64,000 nt of DNA from Stutzerimonas stutzeri. Its GTDB lineage: Bacteria > Pseudomonadota > Gammaproteobacteria > Pseudomonadales > Pseudomonadaceae. Location: the NCBI RefSeq assembly GCF_024448695.1, contig NZ_JAMOHY010000002.1, positions 1-64,000 of the forward strand, read 5' to 3'. How positions within the stretch are numbered: position 1 is the stretch's first letter; each line of letters begins with the position of its first letter. Below the pieces are notes generated by a model that saw nothing but the letters and a program-made list of their open reading frames with translations, was not told the DNA's origin and ran no database searches. The translations under genes and the position numbers were made by a program. Shown piece by piece: positions 1 to 10,053 of this stretch.

Positions 1-23
1 GTACATTCTCAATATTCCTACTT

Positions 24-29
24 TATAAT
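24..29 (+). promoter_or_regulatory. Candidate -10 box upstream of the MTA/SAH deaminase gene
   Basis: A perfect TATAAT hexamer lies about 107 bases before the chosen start at 136. Any -35 would fall at the very edge of the window (about 1-6) and is not convincing. Inferred from sequence only. The same AT-rich patch could serve a divergent gene to the left, outside the window. Confidence 0.35.
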
Positions 30-135
30 GTAGCGGCCTTCTTCTATAGCTCATCGCCTGGCACATCACCGTGCTTTGCTGTCCTTCAAACTGCTCTGCG
101 CAGGCCTTACACTGACTACTATATCGATCAGTCTG

Positions 136-1476
136 ATGCCCTCTATGTCGCATACCCCCCCAGAACCCCTTGACCTGCTTCTATTACCTACCTGGCTTGT
201 ACCGGTAGAGCCAGCCGGTGTCGTTTTAAAGAACCATGCGCTTGGCATCCGCGATGGACGAATAGCCCTGATCGCTCCTCGCGAAGAGATCGTCCACTAC
301 ACGGCCAAAGAAACACTCGATCTCAGCGGGATGTTGCTCACGCCCGGACTAGTGAATGCGCACGGGCATGCTGCCATGACCCTCTTCCGGGGCCTGGCCG
401 ATGACCTGCCCTTGATGACCTGGCTCCGCGAACACATCTGGCCGGCAGAAAAGAAATGGGTTGATGAGCACTTCGTTCGTGCCGGCACTGATCTCGCCAT
501 TGCTGAACAACTCCAGAACGGCATTAGCTGTTTTTCTGACATGTATTTCTTCCCTGAAATCGTCAGCGAACTGGTCCACAAGCATGGGGTCAGGGCACAG
601 ATAGCCGTCACGGTATTTGACGGCGAAACACCTGGTTCACGAGGCGCAGAGGAAGCGTTACGCAAGGCCGTAGCACTGTTCGACGACCTCAAGCATCACC
701 CCAGGCTGAGCATAGCCTTTGGTCCGCACGCTCCTTATTCCATTTCGGACGGTAACCTCGAAAGCATCCGCACACTCGCAGCAGAAATGGATGCTGGCAT
801 TCATATGCACGTTCACGAAACGGCTTATGAAGTGCAGGAAGCCATTCGCACACAAAGGGAGCGCCCGCTGGCCCGCCTCGCTCGCCTGCAGCTTCTTGGG
901 CCTCGCTTTCAAGCGGTACACATGACTCAGGTAAATGATGAAGACATGGCTCTGCTGGTCGAGCACAACTGCAGCGTCATTCACTGCCCCGAATCAAATC
1001 TGAAGCTGGCAAGCGGATTCTGCCCAGTCGAGCGATTGTGGGAAGCGGGTGTCAATGTAGCCATCGGCACGGACGGTGCTGCCAGTAACAACAACCTGGA
1101 TCTGCTGGGCGAAACGCGCACGGCTGCTCTGCTGGCAAAGGCCGTTGCAGGATCGGCCACGGCACTGGATGCACACCGGGCGCTGCGAATGGCCACACTT
1201 AATGGGGCTAGGGCATTGGGTCTCGAAGATCACACTGGCTCGCTGGAAATCGGCAAATTCGCTGACATGGCGGCGTTCGACCTGTCCCGTCTTGCGCAGC
1301 AGCCCGTTTATGATCCTGTATCGCAGCTGATCTACTCAGGCGGCCGGGATTGCGTACGGCATGTATGGGTAGGAGGCAAACAGCTGCTGAAGGATCGCCA
1401 ACTGGTGCGCATGGATGAACAACGCATCATCGCAACCGCCCAGGAATGGGGAGCCAAGATAGGCGCAAAGCGGTGA
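136..1476 (+). CDS. mtaD: TRZ/ATZ-family amidohydrolase, probable 5-methylthioadenosine/S-adenosylhomocysteine deaminase
   Basis: This cytosolic amidohydrolase is predicted to deaminate methylthioadenosine (and possibly S-adenosylhomocysteine) to the inosine form, feeding methionine salvage. The 446-residue protein shows the metal-binding HxH (about residues 76-78, in NAHGHAAM), an HMHVHE motif, HCPESN and [10 protein letters not shown] near the C-terminal third, all typical of the family. The frame stays open upstream to 76, but that extension looks like chance sequence. I start at ATG 136, with ATG 145 as an alternative. It precedes ubiG, mupP and yciK, the usual Pseudomonas order, which supports the MTA deaminase assignment over other TRZ/ATZ chlorohydrolase relatives. 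Substrate is inferred from family and context. Confidence 0.82.
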   Translation: MPSMSHTPPEPLDLLLLPTWLVPVEPAGVVLKNHALGIRDGRIALIAPREEIVHYTAKETLDLSGMLLTPGLVNAHGHAAMTLFRGLADDLPLMTWLREHIWPAEKKWVDEHFVRAGTDLAIAEQLQNGISCFSDMYFFPEIVSELVHKHGVRAQIAVTVFDGETPGSRGAEEALRKAVALFDDLKHHPRLSIAFGPHAPYSISDGNLESIRTLAAEMDAGIHMHVHETAYEVQEAIRTQRERPLARLARLQLLGPRFQAVHMTQVNDEDMALLVEHNCSVIHCPESNLKLASGFCPVERLWEAGVNVAIGTDGAASNNNLDLLGETRTAALLAKAVAGSATALDAHRALRMATLNGARALGLEDHTGSLEIGKFADMAAFDLSRLAQQPVYDPVSQLIYSGGRDCVRHVWVGGKQLLKDRQLVRMDEQRIIATAQEWGAKIGAKR

Positions 1477-1520
1477 GCAACACTCACTCACCGTGCAGCA
1501 ACGCAACAAACTGACGTACA

Positions 1521-1545
1521 GAAGGCGCTTCGCCAAAGCCCCTTC
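1521..1545 (+). other. Hairpin in the mtaD-ubiG gap
   Basis: A 10-base stem (1521-1530 with 1536-1545, one mismatch) closes a 5-base loop 44 bases after the mtaD stop. No U-run follows, so it is not a standard terminator. It could be an attenuator or an mRNA stabiliser between mtaD and ubiG. Confidence 0.4.
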
Positions 1546-1617
1546 ATCTGATGGAAGCTGGCAACATGAGCGTTTGCAGCTCAAGCTTCCCCTTCAAGCT
1601 TTCCTACGGAACAGATT

Positions 1618-2316
1618 ATGAGCAACGTCGATCACGCCGAAATCGCCAAATTCGAAGCGCTCGCCCACCGCTGGTGGGACCGCGAAAGCGAGTTCAAGCC
1701 CTTGCACGAAATCAATCCGCTGCGCGTGAACTGGATTGACGAGCACACCCCGCTGGCCGGCAAAAAGGTGCTGGACGTGGGCTGTGGCGGCGGCATTCTC
1801 AGTGAATCCATGGCCCAGCGCGGCGCAACCGTTACCGGCATAGACATGGGCGAAGCGCCGCTCTCGGTCGCCCGTTTGCACTTGCTGGAATCGGGCCTTG
1901 AAGTCGACTATCGACAGATTACCGCCGAAGCCCTTGCCGAGGAGTGCCCCGAGCAGTTCGATGTAGTGACCTGCCTGGAGATGCTTGAACACGTCCCCGA
2001 CCCGGCCTCGATCATCCGCGCGTGTCATACGCTGGTTAAGCCAGGTGGCCAGGTGTTCTTTTCGACGATAAACCGCAACCCCAAAGCGTATGCCCTGGCC
2101 ATCATCGGCGCGGAATACGTATTGAAAATGCTGCCACGCGGTACACATGATTATCGCAAGTTCATTCGCCCTTCCGAGCTCGGCGCCTGGAGCCGCGAGG
2201 CCGGCCTCGCTGTCAGGGACATCATCGGCCTGACCTACAATCCACTGACCAAGGATTACAAGCTGTCACCTGATGTAGACGTGAACTACATGGTCCAGAC
2301 GCTGCGGGAGGCCTGA
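1618..2316 (+). CDS. ubiG: Ubiquinone biosynthesis O-methyltransferase UbiG
   Basis: UbiG performs both SAM-dependent O-methylations of ubiquinone synthesis. The 232 residues match the usual family length. The N-terminus has the family stretch around AHRWWD, followed by the SAM-binding loop VLDVGCGGG (about residues 52-60) and the post-I acidic residue in GIDMGE. Methyltransferase region near residue 110: [12 protein letters not shown]. The stop codon overlaps the mupP start by one base (TGATG), so the two are translationally coupled. Function and start are secure. Confidence 0.95.
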   Translation: MSNVDHAEIAKFEALAHRWWDRESEFKPLHEINPLRVNWIDEHTPLAGKKVLDVGCGGGILSESMAQRGATVTGIDMGEAPLSVARLHLLESGLEVDYRQITAEALAEECPEQFDVVTCLEMLEHVPDPASIIRACHTLVKPGGQVFFSTINRNPKAYALAIIGAEYVLKMLPRGTHDYRKFIRPSELGAWSREAGLAVRDIIGLTYNPLTKDYKLSPDVDVNYMVQTLREA

Positions 2317-2987
2317 TGCATCTTCGTGCCGTTTTATTCGACATGGACGGAACCCTGCTCGATACCGCGCCCGACTTTATCGCCGTAGCCCAGGCCATGC
2401 GCCAGGCCCGTGGGCTTTCTCGCATTCCCGACCAGCAGGTTCGTGACGTCGTGTCCGGCGGGGCAAGAGCCATGGTGCTCAGTGCCTTCGATGTGGACCC
2501 ACTGTCCGAAGAGTTCGAAACCCTGCGACTGGAATTCCTGGATCGTTATCAGGATCATTGCGCGGTTGAAAGTCAGCTGTACGACGGCATGGCGCAGCTG
2601 CTGAGTGAAATCGAAGCGGCAGATCTGCTCTGGGGCGTCGTGACCAACAAACCACTGCGCTTTGCCGAGCCCATCATGCAACAACTGGGGCTCAGTGCTC
2701 GCTCTGCCGTATTGGTCTGTCCCGATCATGTCAGCAAGAGCAAACCCGATCCGGAACCCATGTTGCTGGCCTGCAGCCAGTTGGGGCTAGAGCCTTCGAC
2801 CACACTGTTCGTGGGTGACGACCTGCGTGACATAGAATCCGGGCGCGCGGCGGGCAGTCGAACGGCGGCTGTGCGCTATGGCTATATTCACCCCCATGAC
2901 AACCCTGATGAGTGGGGCGCGGACATTGTCATCGACCATCCACTGGAACTGCGCGCAATACTCAATCGCACGCCAGGCACCTGCTGA
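2316..2987 (+). CDS. mupP: HAD phosphatase, N-acetylmuramic acid 6-phosphate phosphatase MupP (Gph-like)
   Basis: A 223-residue HAD hydrolase with motif [14 protein letters not shown] at the N-terminus, a TNKP motif II, a KSKPDP motif III lysine and a [15 protein letters not shown] motif IV. Such proteins are often annotated phosphoglycolate phosphatase. In pseudomonads, however, the gene directly after ubiG is MupP, which dephosphorylates MurNAc-6-phosphate in the anabolic peptidoglycan-recycling route. I assign MupP from this one-base-overlap context and from established work on the Pseudomonas putida homologue. A phosphoglycolate activity cannot be excluded from sequence. Confidence 0.82.
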   Translation: MHLRAVLFDMDGTLLDTAPDFIAVAQAMRQARGLSRIPDQQVRDVVSGGARAMVLSAFDVDPLSEEFETLRLEFLDRYQDHCAVESQLYDGMAQLLSEIEAADLLWGVVTNKPLRFAEPIMQQLGLSARSAVLVCPDHVSKSKPDPEPMLLACSQLGLEPSTTLFVGDDLRDIESGRAAGSRTAAVRYGYIHPHDNPDEWGADIVIDHPLELRAILNRTPGTC

Positions 2988-3068
2988 CCGTGCCTCGCAC
3001 CGGATTCCAACAACATTCATGGGCGACTGATTACAGGACGCCCACATCCTGACTGTATGAGGCTTCAG

Positions 3069-3809
3069 ATGTTCGAGTATTCAGCCCGACCCAACCTGCT
3101 GGAAGGTCGGATCATTATGGTGACCGGCGCGGGTCGTGGAATTGGTGAAGCCGCTGCTAAGGCCTATGCGGCGCATGGTGCGACCGTGTTACTGCTGGGC
3201 AAGAATGAGGAAAACCTGAACAGGGTCTATGACGAGATTGAAGCCGCCGGCTGGCCCCGGCCCGTGGTAATTCCACTCAATCTGGAAACCGCCCTGCCGC
3301 ACCAGTATGACGAACTTGCAGCCACCATCGAACGCGAGTTCGGTCGGCTGGACGGCCTGCTGCACAACGCCGGAATCATTGGCCCGCGCACCCCGATCGA
3401 GCAGTTGACCGGTGAAAACTTCATGCGGGTCATGCAGATCAACGTCAATGCGGCCTTTATGCTCACCAGCACACTGCTGCCACTGCTCAAACTGTCCACC
3501 GACGCTTCAGTCGTTTTTACCTCCAGCAGCGTAGGCCGCAAAGGCCGTGCTTACTGGGGCGCTTACGCCGTGTCCAAGTTCGCTCTTGAAGGCCTGATGC
3601 AGGTTCTGGCCGATGAGTTGGACGATATCAGCACGGTACGTAGCAACAGTATCAATCCAGGCGCAACGCGTACCGATATGCGTGTCAAGGCCTATCCAGG
3701 AGAGAATCCGGCTGTCAATCCGCTACCCGCAGATATCATGCCGGTCTACCTCTATCTCATGGGACCGGACAGCAAGGACGTCAATGGACAGGCACTGAAC
3801 GCACAGTGA
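3069..3809 (+). CDS. yciK: YciK-family short-chain dehydrogenase/reductase
   Basis: This 246-residue SDR protein has the nucleotide-binding TGAGRGIG (about residues 16-23), NNAG replaced by HNAGI, a catalytic serine in TSSSVGR and YxxxK as YAVSK. I start at ATG 3069, giving MFEYSARP. The frame opens 12 bases earlier at 3057, but YciK proteins begin at this MF-Y-ARP stretch. The natural substrate of YciK is unknown. It sits downstream of mupP with an 81-base gap and probably belongs to the same transcription unit. Confidence 0.85.
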   Translation: MFEYSARPNLLEGRIIMVTGAGRGIGEAAAKAYAAHGATVLLLGKNEENLNRVYDEIEAAGWPRPVVIPLNLETALPHQYDELAATIEREFGRLDGLLHNAGIIGPRTPIEQLTGENFMRVMQINVNAAFMLTSTLLPLLKLSTDASVVFTSSSVGRKGRAYWGAYAVSKFALEGLMQVLADELDDISTVRSNSINPGATRTDMRVKAYPGENPAVNPLPADIMPVYLYLMGPDSKDVNGQALNAQ

Positions 3810-4019
3810 GCTCCAGACTGCATTAGATCGCCGGTTTTATGACGACCATGAAGTGGCAAATGGTCAAAAGCGAAACTGATCTGCCACTCAAATGGCGAAA
3901 AGCCACCAAGGCCTCCCATCAAACAAACCAACCTATTGATAAATATAGAAAAATTAAAACTGGCATTGAATTCGCAATAGAACCCTCATTAACGCCATTG
4001 CGTTTCGGGGGTTCCACTC
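3810..4019. other. AT-rich intergenic region before the GGDEF gene
   Basis: This 210-base gap is noticeably AT-richer in its middle (about 3910-3980) than its surroundings. It probably holds the promoter of the diguanylate cyclase gene. I cannot place a clear -35/-10 pair, and the short open frame inside it has no ribosome-binding site or family resemblance. Confidence 0.3.
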
Positions 4020-4949
4020 ATGCTGCCGCTTCAGCAGAACAACAGTGCCAATATCAATACCGCAGTCATCTCCAGGCTCAAGCCAGTGCAGCTCGGGCAC
4101 TCGTCGGCGCGCACCCTTAGCCTTACTGGCCTGTTGCGCAACCTGACACTGCGCCTGCAGACCAGTTTGGAACTGGATAGATTGCTGGAGTTATTTTTCA
4201 ACGAAGTGCGCACCTTGATTCCGCTTGACGCACTGGCCTACAGTCACGTCGGCACGGATTTCCATCAGGAACTGGGCGAAGCTGTACCCTGCGACCTCAG
4301 CTACCCGCTATCCCATCAGGGCGAGTGCCTTGGCGAACTCAGCCTGCACAGCCGTACGCCGCTTCCCGAGGCAACACGCGAACAGTTGGAAAGAGCGATC
4401 GGCTGCCTGCTCTTTCCACTCTGCAATGCACTGCTGTACCGGCGCGCCGTACAAGCTTCGCTGAAGGATCCGCTGACCGGAGCCGGCAACCGCGTAGCCC
4501 TTGAACAGGCCCTGAATCGGGAAATCGAAATATCACGTCGCTACGGCCAGGCGCTCTCGGTGATCATGCTGGACATGGATCACTTCAAGCACCTCAACGA
4601 CACACACGGCCATCATGCCGGAGACTCAGCCCTGCGCGCCGTAGCCCTGCTGCTCAAAGAGCAGCTGCGCAATATCGACATGGCTTTTCGCTTCGGCGGC
4701 GAAGAATTTGTCCTGCTGCTCGCCAATACCGGAGCGGAAGCTGCTGCCATAGTCGGCGAGCGCATTCGCCTGGCCATCGAAAAACTGCCACTGCTGGTTG
4801 GGGAAAAAACCCTGCAACTGTCAGCCAGTCTCGGTTGTACAACATACCGACCGAAAGAATCCCAACAAGCGCTGTTGCAGCGTGCCGATCAGGCGCTTTA
4901 TGAAGCCAAGCGCAGCGGTCGTAACCGCCTGTGCTCTACAGCTGCCTGA
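4020..4949 (+). CDS. Diguanylate cyclase with N-terminal GAF-like region and C-terminal GGDEF domain
   Basis: This 309-residue protein should make c-di-GMP from two GTP. Residues about 30-145 form a soluble sensory-like region, perhaps a degenerate GAF. The GGDEF domain spans about 150-305 and has the active-site GGEEF at 226-230. It also carries the inhibitory-site RxxD (RNID, 217-220) exactly five residues upstream, so product feedback inhibition is expected. Other domain signatures seen: DPLTGAGNR and MLDMDHFKHLND. There is no membrane segment, so it acts in the cytosol. It stands alone between yciK and the terminator at 4964, as the homologous GGDEF gene does in P. aeruginosa. Its input signal is unknown. 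Confidence 0.9.
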   Translation: MLPLQQNNSANINTAVISRLKPVQLGHSSARTLSLTGLLRNLTLRLQTSLELDRLLELFFNEVRTLIPLDALAYSHVGTDFHQELGEAVPCDLSYPLSHQGECLGELSLHSRTPLPEATREQLERAIGCLLFPLCNALLYRRAVQASLKDPLTGAGNRVALEQALNREIEISRRYGQALSVIMLDMDHFKHLNDTHGHHAGDSALRAVALLLKEQLRNIDMAFRFGGEEFVLLLANTGAEAAAIVGERIRLAIEKLPLLVGEKTLQLSASLGCTTYRPKESQQALLQRADQALYEAKRSGRNRLCSTAA

Positions 4950-4963
4950 ATACCATCGCAACC

Positions 4964-5000
4964 AAAAAAAGAGCGAGACCGTCACCGGCTCGCTCTTTTT
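4964..5000. terminator. Bidirectional intrinsic terminator
   Basis: The stem gagcgag/ctcgctc (4971-4977 with 4989-4995) is flanked by an A-run on the left (4964-4970) and five Ts on the right (4996-5000). It is placed between the convergent diguanylate cyclase gene and rluB, so it can terminate both. Confidence 0.9.
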
Positions 5001-5015
5001 ATTTCACAACAGCCG

Positions 5016-6083
5016 TTACGGACGCTTGGGGCCTGGCCTTCCCGAAGGCTTGCCACGACCTCGCCCCGACGAATTCGGGCGCTCCGCTACGGGCGTTCCC
5101 CGATTCGGATGACTGCGTTCATCCGAATCTCGCGTTTTGCGCGCAGGACGCTCGCCACGCGGCTCACGATTTTTCTCAGCGGCGGCACCTTCGGCAGGAC
5201 GCAGCACGCGCGAGCGGCGCTCACCCCGCCCAACCGGCTTGCTCGCCTTACGCTGCATGCGCTCGATCTTCTCTTTGGTTTTGGCCTTCATTTCCGGCAG
5301 AGCCACCGGCTTCAGACCGACTTCCTCGCTGAGGATGTCCACCTCGCGCTGGGACATCTCGCGCCAGCGCCCCATCGGAAGATCTGACGTCATGAACACC
5401 GGCCCGAAGCGCACGCGCTTCAGACGGCTGACCACCAACCCCTGGGATTCCCACAGACGGCGAACCTCGCGGTTGCGGCCTTCCATCACCACGCAGTGGT
5501 ACCAATGGTTGAAGCCTTCACCACCTGGTGCCTGCTGGATGTCGGTGAAACGCGCCGGTCCGTCTTCGAGCATGACGCCCGTTTTCAGACGCTCGATCAT
5601 CTCGTCGTCGACCTCACCACGGACTCGTACCGCGTATTCGCGATCCATCTCGTAGGAAGGATGCATGAGGCGGTTGGCCAGCTCACCATCGGTGGTGAAC
5701 AGCAACAGACCGGTCGTATTGATGTCCAGACGACCGATGTTGATCCAGCGGCCTTCCTTCGGACGCGGCAACCGATCGAATACGGTAGGACGACCTTCCG
5801 GGTCGTCGCGGGTGCAGATCTCGCCATCGGGCTTGTTGTAGATCAGCACGCGACGTACCACTTCAGCCGTTTCTTCGCGCTTGAGCAAACGCCCATCAAC
5901 GGCGATGGCATCATGCAGGTCGACACGCTGACCGAGCGTGGCAACAGCGCCGTTGACCTTGACCCGGCCAGCGGCAATCCAGTTTTCCACGTCGCGTCGT
6001 GAAGCCAGGCCGATACGGGCAAGGACTTTCTGCAATTTTTCGCCGTGGGCAATATGAGGGGTTGAATCTTCGTGTTCGGTCAT
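5016..6083 (-). CDS. rluB: 23S rRNA pseudouridine-2605 synthase RluB
   Basis: RluB isomerises U2605 of 23S rRNA. An N-terminal S4-like RNA-binding domain (KLQKVLARIGLASRR, about residues 15-70) is followed by the RsuA/RluB/E/F catalytic domain with GRLDINTTGLLLFT, which holds the catalytic aspartate. The last 80 or so residues are a basic Lys/Arg/Pro/Gly-rich tail, common in Pseudomonas RluB. I use ATG 6083 (MTEHEDST) because a GGGAGG Shine-Dalgarno sits 7 bases before it. The open frame continues 72 bases further up without support. In many gammaproteobacteria rluB follows scpAB directly, but here the Entner-Doudoroff genes lie between. Confidence 0.93.
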   Translation of the reverse strand: MTEHEDSTPHIAHGEKLQKVLARIGLASRRDVENWIAAGRVKVNGAVATLGQRVDLHDAIAVDGRLLKREETAEVVRRVLIYNKPDGEICTRDDPEGRPTVFDRLPRPKEGRWINIGRLDINTTGLLLFTTDGELANRLMHPSYEMDREYAVRVRGEVDDEMIERLKTGVMLEDGPARFTDIQQAPGGEGFNHWYHCVVMEGRNREVRRLWESQGLVVSRLKRVRFGPVFMTSDLPMGRWREMSQREVDILSEEVGLKPVALPEMKAKTKEKIERMQRKASKPVGRGERRSRVLRPAEGAAAEKNREPRGERPARKTRDSDERSHPNRGTPVAERPNSSGRGRGKPSGRPGPKRP

Positions 6084-6126
6084 CTGGGCACCTCCCGGTG
6101 TGGCAGTTCCGATAGAAAGGCCGCGC

Positions 6127-6132
6127 ACTATA
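6127..6132 (-). promoter_or_regulatory. Candidate -10 box for rluB
   Basis: TATAGT on the minus strand, about 45 bases upstream of the rluB start, in the 96-base gap after eda. The -35 region is weak, so this is a tentative call that rluB has its own promoter. Confidence 0.3.
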
Positions 6133-6179
6133 CGCGCAGCTTCTCGCCTAAGCACTATCGGGCAATTGAAAAAATCAGT

Positions 6180-6830
6180 TCATGCTCGTGCCAGAGCCGC
6201 CAACGCTTGGGCTGTTGCCTGCTCGATGGCTGCCCAGTCATTATTTTTCAGCGAAGCACCATCGATCATCCATGTGCCGCCAACACACATGACATTAGGC
6301 AATGCCAGGTACTGCGCCGCATTGCCCGCATTGACGCCACCGGTTGGACAGAAGCGCACATCAGTGAACGGGCCACCCAGCGCCTTGAGCGCCGCGATCC
6401 CGCCACAGACTTCAGCGGGGAACAACTTGAAGCGGCGATAGCCGAGTCCATAGCCACGCATGATGTCCGAGGCACTGCTGATCCCGGCCAGCAGGGGCAC
6501 CGAGCAATACACGCCCGCCTGCAGCAGTTCGTCGGTGCATCCCGGCGAGACAATGAACTGCGCACCGGCCGCCTCGACCTCATCCATCATGCGCTTGTCG
6601 AGCACCGTACCGGCCCCGATGCACAGCTCGGGGCGCTCTTCGCGCAGACGACGGATGGCGGTCAGGCCATGTGCCGAGCGCAGAGTAATCTCAAGGGTTT
6701 TCAGACCACCCGCAGCCAGGGCATCGGCCAGTGGCAGGATCTGTTCCTCACTGCCAATGGTGATGACGGGCAGAATGCGCGCCTCCGTGCAGATGGTGTC
6801 CAGCAAAGCATTTTTCTGGTCCATGGTCAT
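6180..6830 (-). CDS. eda: 2-keto-3-deoxy-6-phosphogluconate aldolase (Entner-Doudoroff aldolase)
   Basis: Eda splits KDPG into pyruvate and glyceraldehyde 3-phosphate, the last step of the Entner-Doudoroff pathway. The 216-residue protein shows the class I aldolase signatures: the catalytic Glu in TLRS/EITLRS context, GAGTVL, and the Schiff-base lysine in FKLFPAEVCGG, followed by RFCPTGGVN. Start ATG 6830 has GAGGAA 6 bases upstream; ATG 6824 is a possible alternative. It is 19 bases downstream of pgl and closes the edd-glk-zwf-pgl-eda series. Confidence 0.95.
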   Translation of the reverse strand: MTMDQKNALLDTICTEARILPVITIGSEEQILPLADALAAGGLKTLEITLRSAHGLTAIRRLREERPELCIGAGTVLDKRMMDEVEAAGAQFIVSPGCTDELLQAGVYCSVPLLAGISSASDIMRGYGLGYRRFKLFPAEVCGGIAALKALGGPFTDVRFCPTGGVNAGNAAQYLALPNVMCVGGTWMIDGASLKNNDWAAIEQATAQALAALARA

Positions 6831-6849
6831 GCAGTGTTCCTCGGAGCCT

Positions 6850-7563
6850 TCATGGGCACCAGTAGATTTCCAGTGGGGCGTGCAGGAACGCACGGATGGG
6901 CATTTGCGTAGGCTCCACCTGCATGGCCTGACGCAAGGTTTCCAGTTTTTCAGCGCCCTGAATTGCCAGACACTGAACCCGCGCGGATGCCAGCAAGGAA
7001 TACGTCATGCTGATGCGCTGCCGGGGGGCCACCGGGGCCAGCATCGGCAGGCAAAGTTGCGCTCCCTCTGCATCAAGACCCTGCATCAGCAGCGGACTGT
7101 CGGGAAACAGCGATGCCGTGTGACCATCGTTGCCCATGCCCAGCACCAGTACATCGATAGGCCGCCTGAGCTGTTCCAGCGTTCGCCCTGCCTGACGGGC
7201 GGCTTCTTCCAGACTTTCGGCAGACTGGTACAAGCCTAGCAATTCGGCCTCAGCCGCCGCATTGCGCAGCAAGTAGCGACGCAGCAGGCCTTCATTGCTG
7301 TCTGGGTCGTTGCTATCGACCCAACGCTCATCTGCAAGGCTGATCTGGACTTTCTTCCACTCCAGCTGATGCACGGACAACGCCTCGAAAAATGCAATCG
7401 GGCTGCGCCCCCCGGACACCACCAGGCTGGCGCCGCCGTGGGTCTTGACTGCGTAATCCAGCGCTTCAGCCACCCGGTCAGCCAATTTTTCCGCCAGTTG
7501 TTGGGGATTTCCCAGGCTGTGTGCCAACACGCCGGAGGGCAATTCGAGTTCAGAGATCGCCAT
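6850..7563 (-). CDS. pgl: 6-phosphogluconolactonase
   Basis: Pgl (DevB type) hydrolyses 6-phosphogluconolactone to 6-phosphogluconate. The 237 residues show the family motifs VSGGRSP, ADERWV with DSNE, and [15 protein letters not shown] start at ATG 7563 (MAISELEL), so the gene overlaps the end of zwf by 14 bases, which implies translational coupling. The open frame above this start lies inside zwf. Confidence 0.95.
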   Translation of the reverse strand: MAISELELPSGVLAHSLGNPQQLAEKLADRVAEALDYAVKTHGGASLVVSGGRSPIAFFEALSVHQLEWKKVQISLADERWVDSNDPDSNEGLLRRYLLRNAAAEAELLGLYQSAESLEEAARQAGRTLEQLRRPIDVLVLGMGNDGHTASLFPDSPLLMQGLDAEGAQLCLPMLAPVAPRQRISMTYSLLASARVQCLAIQGAEKLETLRQAMQVEPTQMPIRAFLHAPLEIYWCP

Positions 7564-9019
7564 ACCAAGACCTTCCGTCACGAGTGATCAATGCAATGGA
7601 CGCCACCGGTCCCCAGGAGCCGGCGGGATAGGCTTTCGGCGCATCGCCAATACGCGACCAGCCCTCGATGAGCTGGTCGCACCATTTCCAGGCGTATTCG
7701 ACTTCATCCTTGCGCACGAAGAGATTCTGATTGCCCTGCATCACTTCCAGCAGCAGGCGCTCATAAGCATCAGGAATACGCGAGCTTTGGTAGGTTTCGG
7801 AAAAATTGAGCTGCAAGGGGCCGCTGCGCAGGTGCATGCCCTTGTCGAGGCCCTGTTCCTTGGTCATCACCTGCAGTGAGATGCCTTCGTCCGGTTGCAG
7901 ACGGATGATCAGCCGGTTGCTGATCAGCGAACGCTGCTCCGGTGCGAAGATGTAGAAAGGCGGCTCCTTGAAGTGGATGACGATCTGCGAAACCTTCTCG
8001 CCCATGCGTTTCCCGGTGCGCAGATAAAAAGGTACGCCGGACCATCGCCAATTGCAGATATCGGCACGCAACGCGACAAAAGTTTCGGTGCCGCTCTGGG
8101 TATTCGAGTTCTCTTCTTCCAGATAACCCGGCACGGCTTTGCCCGCCACCGAGCCGGCCACATACTGGCCGCGCACCACCTGCTGGCCAAGGCGCTCCAC
8201 GGGAATCGGCGCCAGCGCCTTGAGCACCTTGACCTTCTCATCGCGAATACTGTCAGCAGTGAGATCGCTCGGCGGGTCCATGGCAATCAGGCAGAGCAAT
8301 TGCAACAGATGATTCTGGATCATGTCGCGCAACTGCCCGGCCTGATCGAAATAACCCCAGCGGCCCTCGATACCGACTGTCTCGGCAACAGTGATCTCGA
8401 CGTGGGAAATATGGTGTTGATTCCACTGAGTCTCGAACAGGCTGTTGGCGAAGCGTAGTGCGATCAGGTTCTGCACCGTTTCCTTGCCAAGGTAGTGATC
8501 GATGCGATAGATGCGCGTCTCGGGGAAATGTCGGGCGACTGCTTCGTTGATGACCCGGGAGGATTCAAGGTCATGACCGATCGGCTTCTCCAGCACCACC
8601 CGCGTCTGTTCAGCCAGCCCCGCCATGGCGAGGTGCTCGCAGATAGCCCCGTAGACCGCCGCAGGCGTCGCGAAATAGGCAATCAGCGGCATGCTGGGCG
8701 AGACGTTGGCAGCCAGCACCGCGTAATCTCCGGCGTTGCGAAAATCCATAGCCAGGTATTCGAAGCGCGCCTGAAAACGTTCAAGTATCTGTTCGTCAAG
8801 CTGGGCAGCAGGCACTTGACGGCGCAGAGCCTGAGCGATCCGCTCCAGGTGCGCCGAGGGTTCGCCCGGCTCACGGGAGAGCGCCAGGATGCGGGTGTCG
8901 TCATTGAGCAACCCAGCCCGATCCAGTTGGTAGAGTGCCGGGAACAGCTTGCGCAAGGCCAGATCCCCCAGCGAACCGAACAAGGCAAAGGTCGTGGCTT
9001 CAACGGTAATGGCAGGCAT
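7550..9019 (-). CDS. zwf: Glucose-6-phosphate 1-dehydrogenase
   Basis: Zwf oxidises glucose 6-phosphate to 6-phosphogluconolactone and supplies NADPH. The 489-residue protein has the coenzyme loop [17 protein letters not shown] and the active-site [13 protein letters not shown]. Start ATG 9019 is preceded by GAAGGAAG, which overlaps an in-frame GTG at 9031 and argues against that earlier start. In P. aeruginosa zwf is divergent from hexR. Here glk lies upstream on the same strand and no hexR is nearby, so control must differ or be exerted from elsewhere. Confidence 0.95.
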   Translation of the reverse strand: MPAITVEATTFALFGSLGDLALRKLFPALYQLDRAGLLNDDTRILALSREPGEPSAHLERIAQALRRQVPAAQLDEQILERFQARFEYLAMDFRNAGDYAVLAANVSPSMPLIAYFATPAAVYGAICEHLAMAGLAEQTRVVLEKPIGHDLESSRVINEAVARHFPETRIYRIDHYLGKETVQNLIALRFANSLFETQWNQHHISHVEITVAETVGIEGRWGYFDQAGQLRDMIQNHLLQLLCLIAMDPPSDLTADSIRDEKVKVLKALAPIPVERLGQQVVRGQYVAGSVAGKAVPGYLEEENSNTQSGTETFVALRADICNWRWSGVPFYLRTGKRMGEKVSQIVIHFKEPPFYIFAPEQRSLISNRLIIRLQPDEGISLQVMTKEQGLDKGMHLRSGPLQLNFSETYQSSRIPDAYERLLLEVMQGNQNLFVRKDEVEYAWKWCDQLIEGWSRIGDAPKAYPAGSWGPVASIALITRDGRSWYGDL

Positions 9020-9081
9020 GACTTCCTTCACAGCAATTGACGGGTGGCGGGCAGGCTGCGCCTACCGCGGGTGACGAAGAC

Positions 9082-10053
9082 TCAGCGACGGCGCTTCGCA
9101 CCCTGAAGCTGCTGCAGAGCCACACCCGCGCCTTCCAGGCCCGGATAGTCGGCAGTCACCAGCCAGACAGGTACTTCGTCAAAGTAACGGCTCATGCAAC
9201 CCTTGTCGCGCAAGCCCTGACGAAAACCACTACTCAGGAAAAATTCGACGAAGCGCGGCACTATCCCGCCGGCAATATAGACCCCACCACGTGCGCCAGT
9301 GGTCAGCACGGCGTCACCGGTAATTCGACCCAGCCAGAGACAGAACTGTTCAAGCACGGCGGCTGCATAGGCATCGCCAGCCAACGCAGCTGCGGTCACC
9401 GCTGCGGGCGAAGCCAGTTCCGCCACCTTTCCGTCCAGCGCGCAGCAGGTTTGATACAGCTGCAACAGACCACTCCCACTGAGTACGGCCTCGGCATTCA
9501 CATGCCCTAGTCTTTCATGCAGGCACGCCCAGATGGTGGCCTCGCGGACGCTGCCCACGGACAGACAGGCGTGCCCGCCCTCACTCGGCAAGGCCCGCCA
9601 GCCACCGCCCTCGACCTGCAGCAGGGTGGCGACGCCCAACCCGGTGCCGGGGCCGATCACCAATCGAGGCAAATCCGGCTCCGATAGCCCTGCACACACG
9701 CTCACAAGCTCGCCCGCCCCCAGCCGCGTCACACCCAGCGCCATGGCGGCAAAATCATTGATCAGCAGCAGCTCATCAAGGCCGAAGGTTTTACAGAATG
9801 CCTGGCGACTGATGCGCCAGTGGTTATTGGTAAAACGGAATTCATCCCCGGTCACTGGACCGGCGCACGCCAGGCAGACCGCCTCAAGGGCTTCAACGCC
9901 CAGCCCGATATTCCGCAGATAAGCATGAACGGCATCCTCCGGGCGCGCGTAGTCGAGGGTCGGCAGCACCCGCACAGACTCCACGCGCTGCTCACGCCAC
10001 AGGGCGAAGCGGGCGTTGGTGCCGCCGATATCTCCAACCAGCGCGACCTTCAC
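9082..10053 (-). CDS. glk: Glucokinase
   Basis: This ROK/Glk-type bacterial glucokinase phosphorylates glucose with ATP. The 323 residues begin with the phosphate-binding loop [13 protein letters not shown], contain NDFAAMALG with the catalytic aspartate (about residue 98), the GPGTGLG loop and SEGGHA glucose contact. Its start overlaps the edd stop by 4 bases. A 62-base gap to zwf shows no clear promoter or terminator. Confidence 0.93.
   Translation of the reverse strand: MKVALVGDIGGTNARFALWREQRVESVRVLPTLDYARPEDAVHAYLRNIGLGVEALEAVCLACAGPVTGDEFRFTNNHWRISRQAFCKTFGLDELLLINDFAAMALGVTRLGAGELVSVCAGLSEPDLPRLVIGPGTGLGVATLLQVEGGGWRALPSEGGHACLSVGSVREATIWACLHERLGHVNAEAVLSGSGLLQLYQTCCALDGKVAELASPAAVTAAALAGDAYAAAVLEQFCLWLGRITGDAVLTTGARGGVYIAGGIVPRFVEFFLSSGFRQGLRDKGCMSRYFDEVPVWLVTADYPGLEGAGVALQQLQGAKRRR

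Noticed and set aside
55..82. Sigma-54 promoter before mtaD (tggcac followed by ttgc)
   Set aside because: The spacing between the GG and GC elements is wrong.
76..135. N-terminal hydrophobic extension of the MTA/SAH deaminase as a signal peptide
   Set aside because: The enzyme family is cytosolic and orthologues begin near residue 21 of this frame; the hydrophobic stretch is probably untranslated leader.
3839..4120. 93-codon frame ahead of the GGDEF gene
   Set aside because: It has no ribosome-binding site, low-complexity composition and overlaps the start of the diguanylate cyclase in another frame.
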